Assembly: GCA_029433265.1 (NCBI GenBank)
Contig: JAQTHT010000009.1
Coordinates: 1-56,771 of the forward strand
Direction: 5' to 3'
Length of the DNA: 56,771 bases
DNA from: Leuconostocaceae bacterium ESL0958
Lineage (GTDB): Bacteria; Bacillota; Bacilli; Lactobacillales; Lactobacillaceae
Shown here: in pieces, positions 1-6,552 of the stretch
Layout of the letters: every line of letters begins with the position of its first letter
Numbering within the stretch: the first letter of the stretch is position 1
Translations under genes and position numbers: made by a program
The notes under the pieces: model-generated
The model's input: only the letters and a program-made list of their open reading frames with translations
Databases searched by the model: none
What the model was told of the DNA's origin: nothing

Positions 1-11
1 GGCCCATGAAA

Positions 12-359
12 TTACATCACTATCGCACACCATTGGCAGTTTTTGCGGGGCGTTCGAATTAAACTTGTAATCTGCCATTTTTTTTCAATTGTGATTATGG
101 CATGAAGCAATTCTGATGATAGTCTTGTTTCGACAAGATGGATTAATCCCAATGTTTCGATAGAAATCCCATCGATAAATAATTCTGTCCCAGGCTCTTT
201 TTCTAAAGCATTTTGATATCCATTTACTAAGGTGTAGTAAGAATAATCTTGTAGAACTTGGATAGCAGTCTGTTTTGACTCAATAAGTATATTATGTTTT
301 TCATTTAATATTCTTAACTGTTCATTCCAGTTCTCAAAAGGGTGTATATTCTGATCCAT
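12..359 (-). pseudogene. Abi_2-like (AbiD/AbiF type) abortive-infection protein, N-terminal fragment
   Basis: The 115-residue product has the look of the first third of an Abi_2 family protein: a helical stretch ending in DYSYYTLVNGY (about residues 38-48), then an acidic FIDGISIETL segment, then RLSSELLHAIITIEKK (about 79-94). Family members are usually around 300 residues and carry HEPN RNase residues near the C-terminus; those are missing here. After IEKKW the frame runs into an unrelated short tail and stops at base 12. A second frame stays open to the window edge, so a frameshift near the A-run at 80-88 or a recombination scar is possible. No other phage-defence gene is adjacent. Family assignment rests on pattern memory only; the truncation is directly visible. 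Confidence 0.5.
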
Positions 360-372
360 ATTAACTCCAAAA

Positions 373-409
373 CAAAAGGGGTAACTGACTTAGTCAGTTA
401 CCCCTTTTG
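373..409 (-). terminator. Perfect 17-bp hairpin in the leader of the Abi-like gene
   Basis: Bases 373-389 and 393-409 are perfect inverted repeats around a 3-base loop. Read on the minus strand the hairpin ends in CCCCTTTTGTTTTGG and lies about 14 bases before the ATG at 359. It could be an attenuator or the terminator of an upstream transcript. It is too close to the start codon to be the gene's own 3' end. Confidence 0.7.
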
Positions 410-517
410 CTAGCCGCTATCTAAAAAGATTTCTGCAGCCATTCGCTGAACTAAGTATACAATTCGTGTTCCTATAAAGCAACACAAAATTTTTTATGAA
501 CCTCAGTTACTTCTATT

Positions 518-649
518 TTAGATTTTTTGAGTGTATATACCAAGAGAGTGATCATTTGACTTGTCGACAATTTCATTACCTTCTTGTACAACAAAAAATT
601 CATCTCCGACTTTAATTCCATCATCTAAACAACCGGCAATAATAATTGA
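518..649 (-). pseudogene. Short coding remnant, unknown family
   Basis: A 43-codon open stretch with coding character but no start codon reads on the minus strand: it contains GCLDDGIKVGDEFFVVQEG and ends with a stop at 518-520. An in-frame stop lies just upstream at 650-652. The residue composition looks like the C-terminal beta-rich end of a real protein. I do not recognise the family. It lies between the small RNA and the Abi-like fragment and supports the view that this end of the window is decayed. Confidence 0.35.
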
Positions 650-727
650 TTAATTATTGATAATTTGAGCCACATGGCTTTTCAATATTCTTCATTTTCC
701 TAATAAAAAATTATATCCCCAAGATAT

Positions 728-770
728 GACCTGTACTCCGAAAGTTTATGCAACTTTCGGGGTACAAGTC
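728..770. repeat. 18-bp imperfect inverted repeat with 7-base loop
   Basis: Bases 728-745 and 753-770 pair as inverted repeats with two mismatches that would be G-U pairs in RNA (arm GACTTGTACCCCGAAAGT on the minus strand). No gene ends nearby on either strand and no immediate T-tract follows. It could be a terminator, a folded transposon end or part of a structured RNA. Confidence 0.55.
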
Positions 771-810
771 ATCGAGTCTTTTGAATTTTTTTATTTGTTT
801 AGTAGCGTTC

Positions 811-853
811 AACAAAAAACACCTCCGTCCGATATAGCAGACGAAGGTGTTTT
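811..853 (-). terminator. Rho-independent terminator of the small RNA
   Basis: On the minus strand a 16-bp stem (838-853 with 816-831, two G-U positions) closes a six-base loop and runs into GTGTTTTTTGTT. It ends the putative small RNA. Confidence 0.75.
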
Positions 854-894
854 CCGCGAGAGTCCTCGTAAGGATACTCCCACTCTTCCTAAGT
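811..894 (-). ncRNA. Probable small structured RNA (about 80 nt) with its own promoter and terminator
   Basis: A complete transcription unit without an ORF is visible on the minus strand: promoter at 899-927, predicted start near 894, an internal hairpin at 860-879 (GAG/CTC and TCCT/AGGA arms around a UACG tetraloop, with a two-base bulge) and a strong terminator at 811-853. It lies upstream of, and on the same strand as, the Abi-like fragment. Small RNAs are known to accompany AbiF genes and have been described as antitoxins; whether this RNA belongs to that family is an inference from position and design, since I cannot run a covariance search. It could instead be an unrelated regulatory RNA. 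Confidence 0.55.
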
Positions 895-898
895 CCAA

Positions 899-927
899 TA
901 TATATAGTGTTTACGATGTGCTGTCAA
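899..927 (-). promoter_or_regulatory. Consensus sigma-A promoter of the small RNA
   Basis: On the minus strand TTGACA (922-927), a 17-base spacer and TATATA (899-904) form a near-perfect promoter pointing at the hairpin-rich stretch 894-811 and not at any ORF. Confidence 0.75.
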
Positions 928-1109
928 TCAAAATATATTGTTGATTGTTACGGTTAGGTTAAACAATATTTTAAAGCGCTGAATCGCTATCCTGGCTTCT
1001 TCCTTATTGAACGTTCCCTGCACAATAATGTTATTAATTATTCTGTGTTAATTTTTGATACACATACGCGGATATACCTTTGGGCTTCTATTATCTGTGG
1101 TGAAATTTT
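928..1109 (-). pseudogene. Degenerate coding remnant with a frameshift
   Basis: Two overlapping open stretches on the minus strand look like one broken gene end. The first (1038-1109) includes IIEAQRYIRVCVSKINTE before a stop; the second (928-1047), in another frame, includes GTFNKEEARIAIQRFKILF and stops at 928-930, next to the -35 box of the small RNA. Neither has a credible start. A one-base frameshift near 1040 would join them. I do not recognise the family. Confidence 0.3.
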
Positions 1110-1114
1110 TCAGC

Positions 1115-1152
1115 AAATACTAATTTAACATTATAATGTTAAATTAGTATTT
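1115..1152. repeat. Perfect 38-bp AT-rich palindrome
   Basis: The sequence is perfectly symmetrical about 1133/1134; its core TTTAACATTATAATGTTAAA resembles the imperfect palindrome in front of the XRE gene at 1657-1676. A T-run follows on the plus strand. It may be an operator, or an AT-rich terminator hairpin. Confidence 0.6.
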
Positions 1153-1210
1153 TTTGATCAGTTTTTTAGCCTAGATATTACCAATAATTGAACGCTATTG
1201 ATGCATCACA

Positions 1211-1247
1211 AAAAGCACAAGCACTAATTTTAAGTTATTGCTTGTGC
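1211..1247 (-). terminator. Terminator downstream of the XRE gene
   Basis: Arms GCACAAGCA (1215-1223) and TGCTTGTGC (1239-1247) form a stem; on the minus strand it is followed by TTTTTGTG. It lies about 75 bases past the stop of the XRE gene and is its likely terminator. Confidence 0.6.
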
Positions 1248-1320
1248 AGTCATTTGAGCCAGTTCAGGGTGCACCATCAGCGATCAACTTACTTGAACCG
1301 ATTACTGTTAGCCAGAGCCA

Positions 1321-1647
1321 TTACACTCTAATGAAGGCGATTAATGTGGCTAAGAGGGCTTGGCGTTTTGCTGCTGGTAGGGCCGACAGCTCGGCTATCA
1401 ATTCTTGATATTCTGCAAAGCGGTCTTGATTTGGCTGCAGCCCCAATAATGCATCGGGTGTTGTGTCCAGCTCAGAGCAAATTCTGAGTAAGGTGTCTAG
1501 CCGAACGTTGGTGTTTTTGCCCAGTTCAAAACGAGCAATGGTGTTAATGGACATATCCGTTAACTCAGCCAGTTTTTCGAGCGTTAACCCTCGCTCCTGG
1601 CGTAGTCTTTTTAAGTTTTTGCCCATGATATTTTTGTCAATTAGCAT
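1321..1647 (-). CDS. XRE-family transcriptional regulator (Cro/C1 helix-turn-helix)
   Basis: The 108-residue protein has an N-terminal helix-turn-helix at about residues 9-65: MGKNLKRLRQERGLTLEKL is helix 1-2 and MSINTIARFELGKNTNV is the recognition region. The remaining 40 residues are a short helical tail, which may dimerise. It is a DNA-binding repressor or activator of unknown regulon. A GAGGT ribosome site lies six bases before the ATG at 1647; an internal Met at residue 8 is an alternative start. The gene is monocistronic, with a palindrome overlapping its leader (1657-1676) and similar sequences nearby, which suggests autoregulation. The surrounding AT-rich, gene-poor DNA suggests a mobile-element or defence-island remnant. 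Fold confident, role unknown. Confidence 0.85.
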   Translation of the reverse strand: MLIDKNIMGKNLKRLRQERGLTLEKLAELTDMSINTIARFELGKNTNVRLDTLLRICSELDTTPDALLGLQPNQDRFAEYQELIAELSALPAAKRQALLATLIAFIRV

Positions 1648-1656
1648 AATTCTACC

Positions 1657-1676
1657 TCTAACACTATGGTGCTAAA
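1657..1676. promoter_or_regulatory. Candidate operator in front of the XRE gene
   Basis: TCTAACACTATGGTGCTAAA is an imperfect palindrome just upstream of the gene's ribosome site; a half site, ATAGTGTTAAATTAAC, follows at 1701-1716. The same symmetry occurs in perfect form at 1115-1152. Its position suggests autoregulation. Confidence 0.45.
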
Positions 1677-1987
1677 TTGAGGCAAAAGTTGTAAGAATGC
1701 ATAGTGTTAAATTAACAGAACAGTGGTAAAAATATAATACTTTTTGCAATCTGTTTGTCTAATAAACGGCCGACTGACTGTACCGGAGTACTGAACTGTG
1801 AAATTCGATTGCATAGACAGCACGCTGCTAAAGCAAAACATATTAAAATGCTAAAAAAGCAATATAATATTAATTTAGCATTTTTGTTTAGGGCCAGCTT
1901 TTTAACGCTTCCGCAGCCCATCTATTTTCTAACCTAATTGCCTTATCTCATGTTACGGAGAAGGGGCAGATTGTTCACCAAGCAAAA
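1677..1987. other. Intergenic AT-rich stretch without a supported gene
   Basis: Short open frames here lack ribosome sites and coding character. The stretch contains the operator half site at 1701-1716 and a split inverted repeat, AAAATGCTAAA (1845-1855) and TTTAGCATTTT (1874-1884), followed by a T-run on the plus strand. The half-site sequence resembles those near the XRE gene. Confidence 0.5.
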
Positions 1988-2019
1988 AACCGTGCCACAA
2001 CTACAATTGTGGCACGGTT
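1988..2019 (-). terminator. Terminator of the 2889-2095 gene pair
   Basis: A perfect 13-bp stem (1988-2000 with 2007-2019) around CTACAA is followed on the minus strand by TTTTTTG. It ends the transcript of the two small membrane-protein genes. Confidence 0.85.
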
Positions 2020-2094
2020 ACATGGTGATCGGCACGCTTGCTTTCGCAGGGCGCCGGTTTTTATTAGCGGTTAGATTCCGGCAATCCCGGTATT

Positions 2095-2277
2095 TTAAAG
2101 ATTGACCGCATTGAGAATCAGGATAATGACGCCAATGGCGAAGAGGAAGGTTCCCCAGAGCAATTGGCTAATGAAAGAACGGTCGCCGAAGTAGAGCCGC
2201 AACAGGGGGGCCGTGCTACCGGCAACTAAGACTAAGATAGCGATAATAACAAAAATGAGTCCGATAATTCCTAACAT
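2095..2277 (-). CDS. Small two-segment membrane protein, unknown function
   Basis: The 60-residue product is almost entirely two hydrophobic helices (about residues 2-23 and 36-57) joined by a short polar loop, LRLYFGDRSFISQ. A GGAG ribosome site sits seven bases before the ATG, so the gene is likely expressed despite its size. It starts 15 bases after the Pr6Pr-family gene and the pair share the terminator at 1988-2019. I do not recognise a family; it could be a membrane stress peptide or a partner of its neighbour. Confidence 0.7.
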   Translation of the reverse strand: MLGIIGLIFVIIAILVLVAGSTAPLLRLYFGDRSFISQLLWGTFLFAIGVIILILNAVNL

Positions 2278-2292
2278 GGGAAAGCTCCTTTT

Positions 2293-2889
2293 TTAATGAG
2301 TAAAGCGCCCATCGACTGCTTTGAGTCCATAGCCGAAGAGCAAGAAGAAGAGGGTCAGGCCAACGACATAGCAGTCGACGGCCGGCCAACCGATTTGATC
2401 AGCATTGATAAAGAAATAGGGATAGTGTGCGCCGTTGGGATAGACGACACCGGCCTTGGCCATGCCTAAGGCGAAGACAAAGTAACTGAGTGGCAGTACG
2501 AGCCAGGCCCAGGGGGCCCACTTGGCAAAAACGGCCTTGCGGTCGAAGAGCAGCCAGTCCCCAATGACCAGGCAGGGCACAACGAGGTGGACTAGGAGGG
2601 AACCAGTCCAATCCCAGACACTATGCAGGTCTAACCCGCTGGGCATTAGAATAGCCCAGTAAATCAGCATGGTAACGGTAATGGCCAGTGTGACGGCCCC
2701 TTTGAAGTTTTCATTGACCGAATGCCGGCGGCCCCAGGGCCAAAGCAGATAGAGAAAGTAAACAATGCAGAGCAGGTTACTCATCGTAGTGTAGTAGAGG
2801 AACATGGTTGGGCGTAGGCCCGTGTTGATCATCACGCCGATGAGGCCCAGTAGTACCAGGCAGAGGCGGTAGGGTTTGGCTGCAGTCAT
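2293..2889 (-). CDS. Pr6Pr family membrane protein (FAR-17a/AIG1-like)
   Basis: The 198-residue integral membrane protein has about six hydrophobic segments. Typical of the Pr6Pr family are the early TTMSNLLC motif (about 34-41), the central SLLVHLVVPCLVIGDWLLFD stretch, and the FINADQIGWPAV segment before the last helix. The function is not well established; eukaryotic relatives are androgen-induced or lipid-ester hydrolases, which should not be transferred here. A ribosome site AAAGGAAA precedes the ATG and a weak promoter with TAAAAT lies just upstream on the minus strand. It heads a two-gene transcript with the small membrane protein. Confidence 0.75.
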   Translation of the reverse strand: MTAAKPYRLCLVLLGLIGVMINTGLRPTMFLYYTTMSNLLCIVYFLYLLWPWGRRHSVNENFKGAVTLAITVTMLIYWAILMPSGLDLHSVWDWTGSLLVHLVVPCLVIGDWLLFDRKAVFAKWAPWAWLVLPLSYFVFALGMAKAGVVYPNGAHYPYFFINADQIGWPAVDCYVVGLTLFFLLFGYGLKAVDGRFTH

Positions 2890-3166
2890 TGCAAAAAATT
2901 TCCTTTGAAAATGTTGATGTTCTTATTTTAACACAGTCTAACCTGGTCAGGTAGTTGCTGTCCACTGAACGGGTGTCGAACGGGCCAAGGGATGGGGGTG
3001 GCGAAACCAGCAGCCAGTCCGTGCTGTGCTCGGTCCATTCAGACGGCTCTCGGCAAGGGCAGGCGCCCGCCGGCGCACACAGCCGTGCTGGTCGACAAGC
3101 AGAAAAATGTGCTATTGGCCGACTCCGCTGCTTTTGACCAATCATCGGAAAAGAAGGATCAGCCGG
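2890..3166. other. GC-rich intergenic gap, no gene seen
   Basis: No frame here has a ribosome site and family-like sequence. Short inverted repeats are present, such as ACGGCT near 3048 and AGCCGT near 3082, but I see no T-box, riboswitch or terminator consensus. The promoter for the Pr6Pr gene should lie at its left end. Confidence 0.5.
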
Positions 3167-4036
3167 TTAACGTAGTTGGTCCTGATGAGCAATCAGGAAG
3201 TCGATGAAGCGCTGGCTAGCCACGGGTAGCTGTTCTTTGTTTTGGTAGACGATGGCGACCGGCCGTTTTACTTTGGGCTGAATGGACTTGGTCACAATTT
3301 TAAAATCACTGCGTGTGGCCACCAGCTCGGACAAAATGCTGAGGCCGAGCCCGGCTTCGACCATGGCCATGATGGTGTAATCATCCTGGATGCGGTATTG
3401 CACACTGGGCTGAATGCCGGCCTGGTCAAAGGCGACCTGGGGTTCGGAATAGCCCCCGCCTTCAATCATTAAAAAGGGTTCGTCCGCAAAAGCTTCGATG
3501 GGAAAGTGCGCCGCCTCGGCCAGGGGATGGTCAACGGGGAGGATGGCCTTCATTTCGGTTTCGTGGAGTGGAATTTTCTGAAAACCATGGCCGTAGTCGG
3601 CCGTCATCAGGCCAAAGTCAATTTCCCCTTGGGCCAGCCAGTTGGTAATCATGCCGTAATCGCCGAGCTGGAGGACGAAGTCGATTTGGGGATAGTCCTG
3701 CTGGAAGGCTTTGAAAATTTCTGGCAGCCAGTAACAAGAAACGGATGTAATCACACCGATGCGGACCGTACCTGTATGGAGCCCGTTAATGGCAGCGGCC
3801 TGTTCGTGGAGCGCTTCGTACTGGCGCAGGGTTTGGATAATGCTGGGATAAAGTCTTTCTCCCTCCGGGGTGAGGGAGATGCCGTTGCGGGAACGGCGAA
3901 GAATTTTCATGCCAAACTCCTTTTCTAACGCAGCGACCATCTGGGAGACGGAGGACTGGGTGTAGCCCAGTGCTTCGGCGGCCTTGGTAAAGGACTGCTT
4001 TTGAATAATGGTGGCGAGGACGAGCAATCGATTCAT
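3167..4036 (-). CDS. LysR-family transcriptional regulator
   Basis: The 289-residue protein has an N-terminal winged HTH (residues 1-60, SFTKAAEALGYTQSSVSQMV) followed by a type 2 periplasmic-binding-like effector domain (about 90-285, beginning GTVRIGVITSVSC). It is full length for the family. AAGGAAAAATGAT precedes the ATG. It is divergent from the amino-acid permease at 4135, separated by 98 bases, the usual arrangement for a LysR regulator and its target, so an amino acid or its derivative is a plausible inducer (inference). Confidence 0.92.
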   Translation of the reverse strand: MNRLLVLATIIQKQSFTKAAEALGYTQSSVSQMVAALEKEFGMKILRRSRNGISLTPEGERLYPSIIQTLRQYEALHEQAAAINGLHTGTVRIGVITSVSCYWLPEIFKAFQQDYPQIDFVLQLGDYGMITNWLAQGEIDFGLMTADYGHGFQKIPLHETEMKAILPVDHPLAEAAHFPIEAFADEPFLMIEGGGYSEPQVAFDQAGIQPSVQYRIQDDYTIMAMVEAGLGLSILSELVATRSDFKIVTKSIQPKVKRPVAIVYQNKEQLPVASQRFIDFLIAHQDQLR

Positions 4037-4134
4037 ATCATTTTTCCTTATCTATTCATTCTAATTATTAATTTTACTTATCAAAACAAAGTGTTTAAGA
4101 TGGATTATATCAAAAGATTACTTGAGAGGGTAAA

Positions 4135-5538
4135 ATGATGAACATTTTTAAGAAAGAATCAGTCAGCAATTTTCTGCAGGCTGATGCCAAGTTAGCGAAA
4201 ACGCTGACCGCAAAAGACCTGATTGGGTTAGGGATTGGGGCCGTGATTGGTACCGGAATCTTTATCCTGCCTGGTCGTGAAGCCGCGACGAATGCGGGGC
4301 CAGCCGTGGCCATCGCCTTCTTCCTGGCCGCCATTGTCTCTGGTTTGGTGGGGATGGCCTATGCGGAGTTTTCTTCCGCCATGCCAGTTGCGGGTTCCGC
4401 CTATTCCTTCGGCTCTGTTGTTTATGGTGAAATCGTTGGTTGGATTCTGGGCTGGGCCCTGATTCTAGAGTACTTCCTGGCCGTTTCGGCCGAAGCAACT
4501 GGTTTTGCCGCCTACTTTAACAATAATTTGTTAGCCGGGATTGGGATGAACCTCCCCAAGGCCCTGCAAGCCGGGCCCATGGAAGGGGGCGCCATCAATC
4601 TGACGGCCGTCTTAGTGGTGCTGATTATTGCCGCCATTATCATGAAGGGTTCGGCCATTTCTAAGAAGGTGGAAAACTTTGCCGTGGTGGTCAAAGTGGC
4701 CATCATTCTGCTCTTTATTATCGTAGGTGTTTTCTACGTTAAGTCAGATAACTACGTGCCATTCTATCCCCAGGAATTTCATAGCAGCGTCTTTGGCATG
4801 GGCGGCATTTTGACGGCTACGGCCACGGTCTTCTTTGCCTTTATCGGCTTCGATGCCCTGGCAGCCAATTCAGCCGAAACGGTTGATCCTGGTAAGAACG
4901 TGATTAAGGGGATTTTGGGAACGGTGACGATTGCCGTGCTGCTCTATGTGACTTTCTCCTTCGTATTGACGGGTATTGTTAACTACAAGGATCTCAACGT
5001 CGATGATCCAGCGGCCTATGCGCTGCAGGTCATCCATCTGACGACTTTTAACAAACTGATTACGGTCGGTGCCCTCTTCGGGATTTTCACGGCCATGATG
5101 ACCATGTTTATTGGTGGCTCCCGTCTGGTCTATGCCCTGGGTCGGGACGGCCTGCTACCAAAGGCCATGGGCCAGGTTTCTGAAAAGCATGCCGTGCCGG
5201 GCAATGCTATTATCATTGCCACCATCGTGCAAGCGGTCTTTGCCGGCCTGGTACCACTGACGGAACTGGCCGCCCTGATTAACGCCGGGACGCTGATTGC
5301 CTTTGCCTTTATTTCCTTTGGCATTCTGCCACTGCGCCGTCGTCGGGATATCCCCAATGAAGGCTTCAAGATGCCTTGGTACCCTGTCTTGCCCGTACTG
5401 GCTGGCGTGCTGAGCTTAGTCTTCCTCTTCATGCTGCCCAATGTAACCAAGATTTCGGTCTCAGTCTGGCTGCTGATCGGTTTGATTTTCTACTTTGCTT
5501 ATGGTCTCCGCCATTCAAAGCTCCAGGCTAAAAAATAA
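4135..5538 (+). CDS. APC-family amino-acid permease (cationic amino-acid transporter group)
   Basis: The 467-residue protein has about twelve membrane segments. Hallmarks are GLGIGAVIGTGIFILPG (about 33-49) in TM1, the FAFIGFDALAANSAE segment in TM6 and the late GGSRLVYALGRDGLLP loop, all typical of YfnA/CAT-like permeases. It imports an amino acid across the plasma membrane by secondary transport; the substrate cannot be read from the sequence. GAGAGGG precedes tandem ATG codons at 4135 and 4138. Divergent from a LysR gene, and closed by a strong terminator. Confidence 0.9.
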   Translation: MMNIFKKESVSNFLQADAKLAKTLTAKDLIGLGIGAVIGTGIFILPGREAATNAGPAVAIAFFLAAIVSGLVGMAYAEFSSAMPVAGSAYSFGSVVYGEIVGWILGWALILEYFLAVSAEATGFAAYFNNNLLAGIGMNLPKALQAGPMEGGAINLTAVLVVLIIAAIIMKGSAISKKVENFAVVVKVAIILLFIIVGVFYVKSDNYVPFYPQEFHSSVFGMGGILTATATVFFAFIGFDALAANSAETVDPGKNVIKGILGTVTIAVLLYVTFSFVLTGIVNYKDLNVDDPAAYALQVIHLTTFNKLITVGALFGIFTAMMTMFIGGSRLVYALGRDGLLPKAMGQVSEKHAVPGNAIIIATIVQAVFAGLVPLTELAALINAGTLIAFAFISFGILPLRRRRDIPNEGFKMPWYPVLPVLAGVLSLVFLFMLPNVTKISVSVWLLIGLIFYFAYGLRHSKLQAKK

Positions 5539-5545
5539 GGTTAGT

Positions 5546-5582
5546 AAAAAGGCGTAACTGCTGCTTGCAGTTACGCCTTTTT
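5546..5582. terminator. Bidirectional terminator between permease and SDR genes
   Basis: A 16-bp perfect stem (5546-5561 with 5567-5582) has A- and T-runs on both sides and serves two convergent genes. Confidence 0.9.
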
Positions 5583-5600
5583 TACGGTTGAGCATCCAAC

Positions 5601-6446
5601 TTACTGATTGTTGAAGTCAGCGGATTGGGCCAGTGCTGTATACTGGCTGATATCCTTGTCCAAGTCCTTCACGGCAGCGGCACCAGCGGCTGCTGCGGCA
5701 GCACCGAGTGGCAGGTGCAGGGGTAGTTCTGCCTGGTGGTTGGCCACGAGGTCGTAGATGATTTCAGCGGCCTTCTGTGGGTCGCCGGCTTCTTGTCCTT
5801 GTTGCGCAGCCATGCCATCCATCGTTTGCTTAACGGCAGGATAGTCTTCTGGATAGGCCGTTTCCAACTTGTTTGACGAACGGCCCGCCCAGTCGGTCCG
5901 GAAGGAAGATGGTTCTACCAAAACAACCTTGATGTTGTCCTGGGCAGCTTCCTTAGCCAAGGCTTCGTACATACCTTCGACGGCAAACTTTGTACCAGAG
6001 TAGAAGGACAAAGCGGGCACACCCGTCAAGCCGGCCATGGAAGACAGGCCGAGAATGGTACCTGACTTTTGCTGGCGCATCACGGGTAACACAGCCTGTG
6101 TCATCTGGGCCAGGCCAAAGACGTTGACGTCAAAGAGGTAACGCACGTCTTTTTCGTTGGCTTCTTCAAAGGAAGAGAAGTAGCCTAAGCCGGCATTGTT
6201 ATCCAAGACGTCAATGCCCCCGAAGCGGTCAACGGTTTCCTTCACCACTTGTTCGATTTGGGCTGGCTTGGTCACGTCCAATTGTAACTTCAAAATTTGG
6301 CCGTGATCGTACTGATCGAGGTAGTCCAATGACTCAGTGTGACGGGCCGTTGCGACCAGGTTCACCTCTTTTTGTTGGGCCAAGTGACTCGCTAAATGCT
6401 TACCAAAACCAGTGGAAGTACCAGTAATTAACCATGTTTGTGCCAT
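5601..6446 (-). CDS. Short-chain dehydrogenase/reductase (SDR) family oxidoreductase
   Basis: This 281-residue classical SDR has the nucleotide-binding TGTSTGFG motif (about 8-15), NNAG (about 88-91), a serine in LSSMAG (about 135-140) and the catalytic YSGTK (about 149-153). It reduces or oxidises a carbonyl/alcohol with NAD(P)H; the substrate is unknown. The last 40 residues include an Ala-rich stretch. The gene has a textbook AGGAGGATG ribosome site and its own promoter, and is monocistronic. Confidence 0.9.
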   Translation of the reverse strand: MAQTWLITGTSTGFGKHLASHLAQQKEVNLVATARHTESLDYLDQYDHGQILKLQLDVTKPAQIEQVVKETVDRFGGIDVLDNNAGLGYFSSFEEANEKDVRYLFDVNVFGLAQMTQAVLPVMRQQKSGTILGLSSMAGLTGVPALSFYSGTKFAVEGMYEALAKEAAQDNIKVVLVEPSSFRTDWAGRSSNKLETAYPEDYPAVKQTMDGMAAQQGQEAGDPQKAAEIIYDLVANHQAELPLHLPLGAAAAAAGAAAVKDLDKDISQYTALAQSADFNNQ

Positions 6447-6485
6447 GAATGCATCCTCCTATCGTGCTTTGTTTCGACAGGTCCT

Positions 6486-6514
6486 ATTATAGGCTTTTCA
6501 ACTAGACCTTTCAA
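6486..6514 (-). promoter_or_regulatory. Promoter of the SDR gene
   Basis: On the minus strand TTGAAA (6509-6514), a 17-base spacer and a perfect TATAAT (6486-6491) lie 40 bases before the SDR start. The -35 box overlaps the T-tract of the dehydrogenase terminator. Confidence 0.75.
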
Positions 6515-6541
6515 ACAAAAAGCACAGCCGGTTGGCTGTGC
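6513..6541 (-). terminator. Terminator of the AEC carrier / D-hydroxyacid dehydrogenase transcript
   Basis: GCACAGCC (6522-6529) and GGCTGTGC (6534-6541) form a stem with a four-base loop, followed on the minus strand by CTTTTTG. Confidence 0.85.
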
Positions 6542-6552
6542 GAGTCCTGGCC

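Noticed and set aside
811-894. CRISPR repeat-like reading of the small RNA hairpin
   Set aside because: There is only one copy and no spacer array.
726-944. Plus-strand 72-residue open frame
   Set aside because: It runs through the inverted repeat, terminator and small RNA on the other strand, has no ribosome site and no family-like sequence.
1712-1921. Minus-strand 69-residue hydrophobic frame
   Set aside because: No ribosome site, overlaps AT-rich repeats, and a competing plus-strand frame of equal quality exists; likely chance.
2890-3166. Possible T-box or riboswitch leader
   Set aside because: No T-box consensus or known aptamer core could be recognised on either strand.
2955-3207. Short plus-strand frames in the GC-rich gap
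   Set aside because: Arise from high GC content; no ribosome site or recognisable domain.
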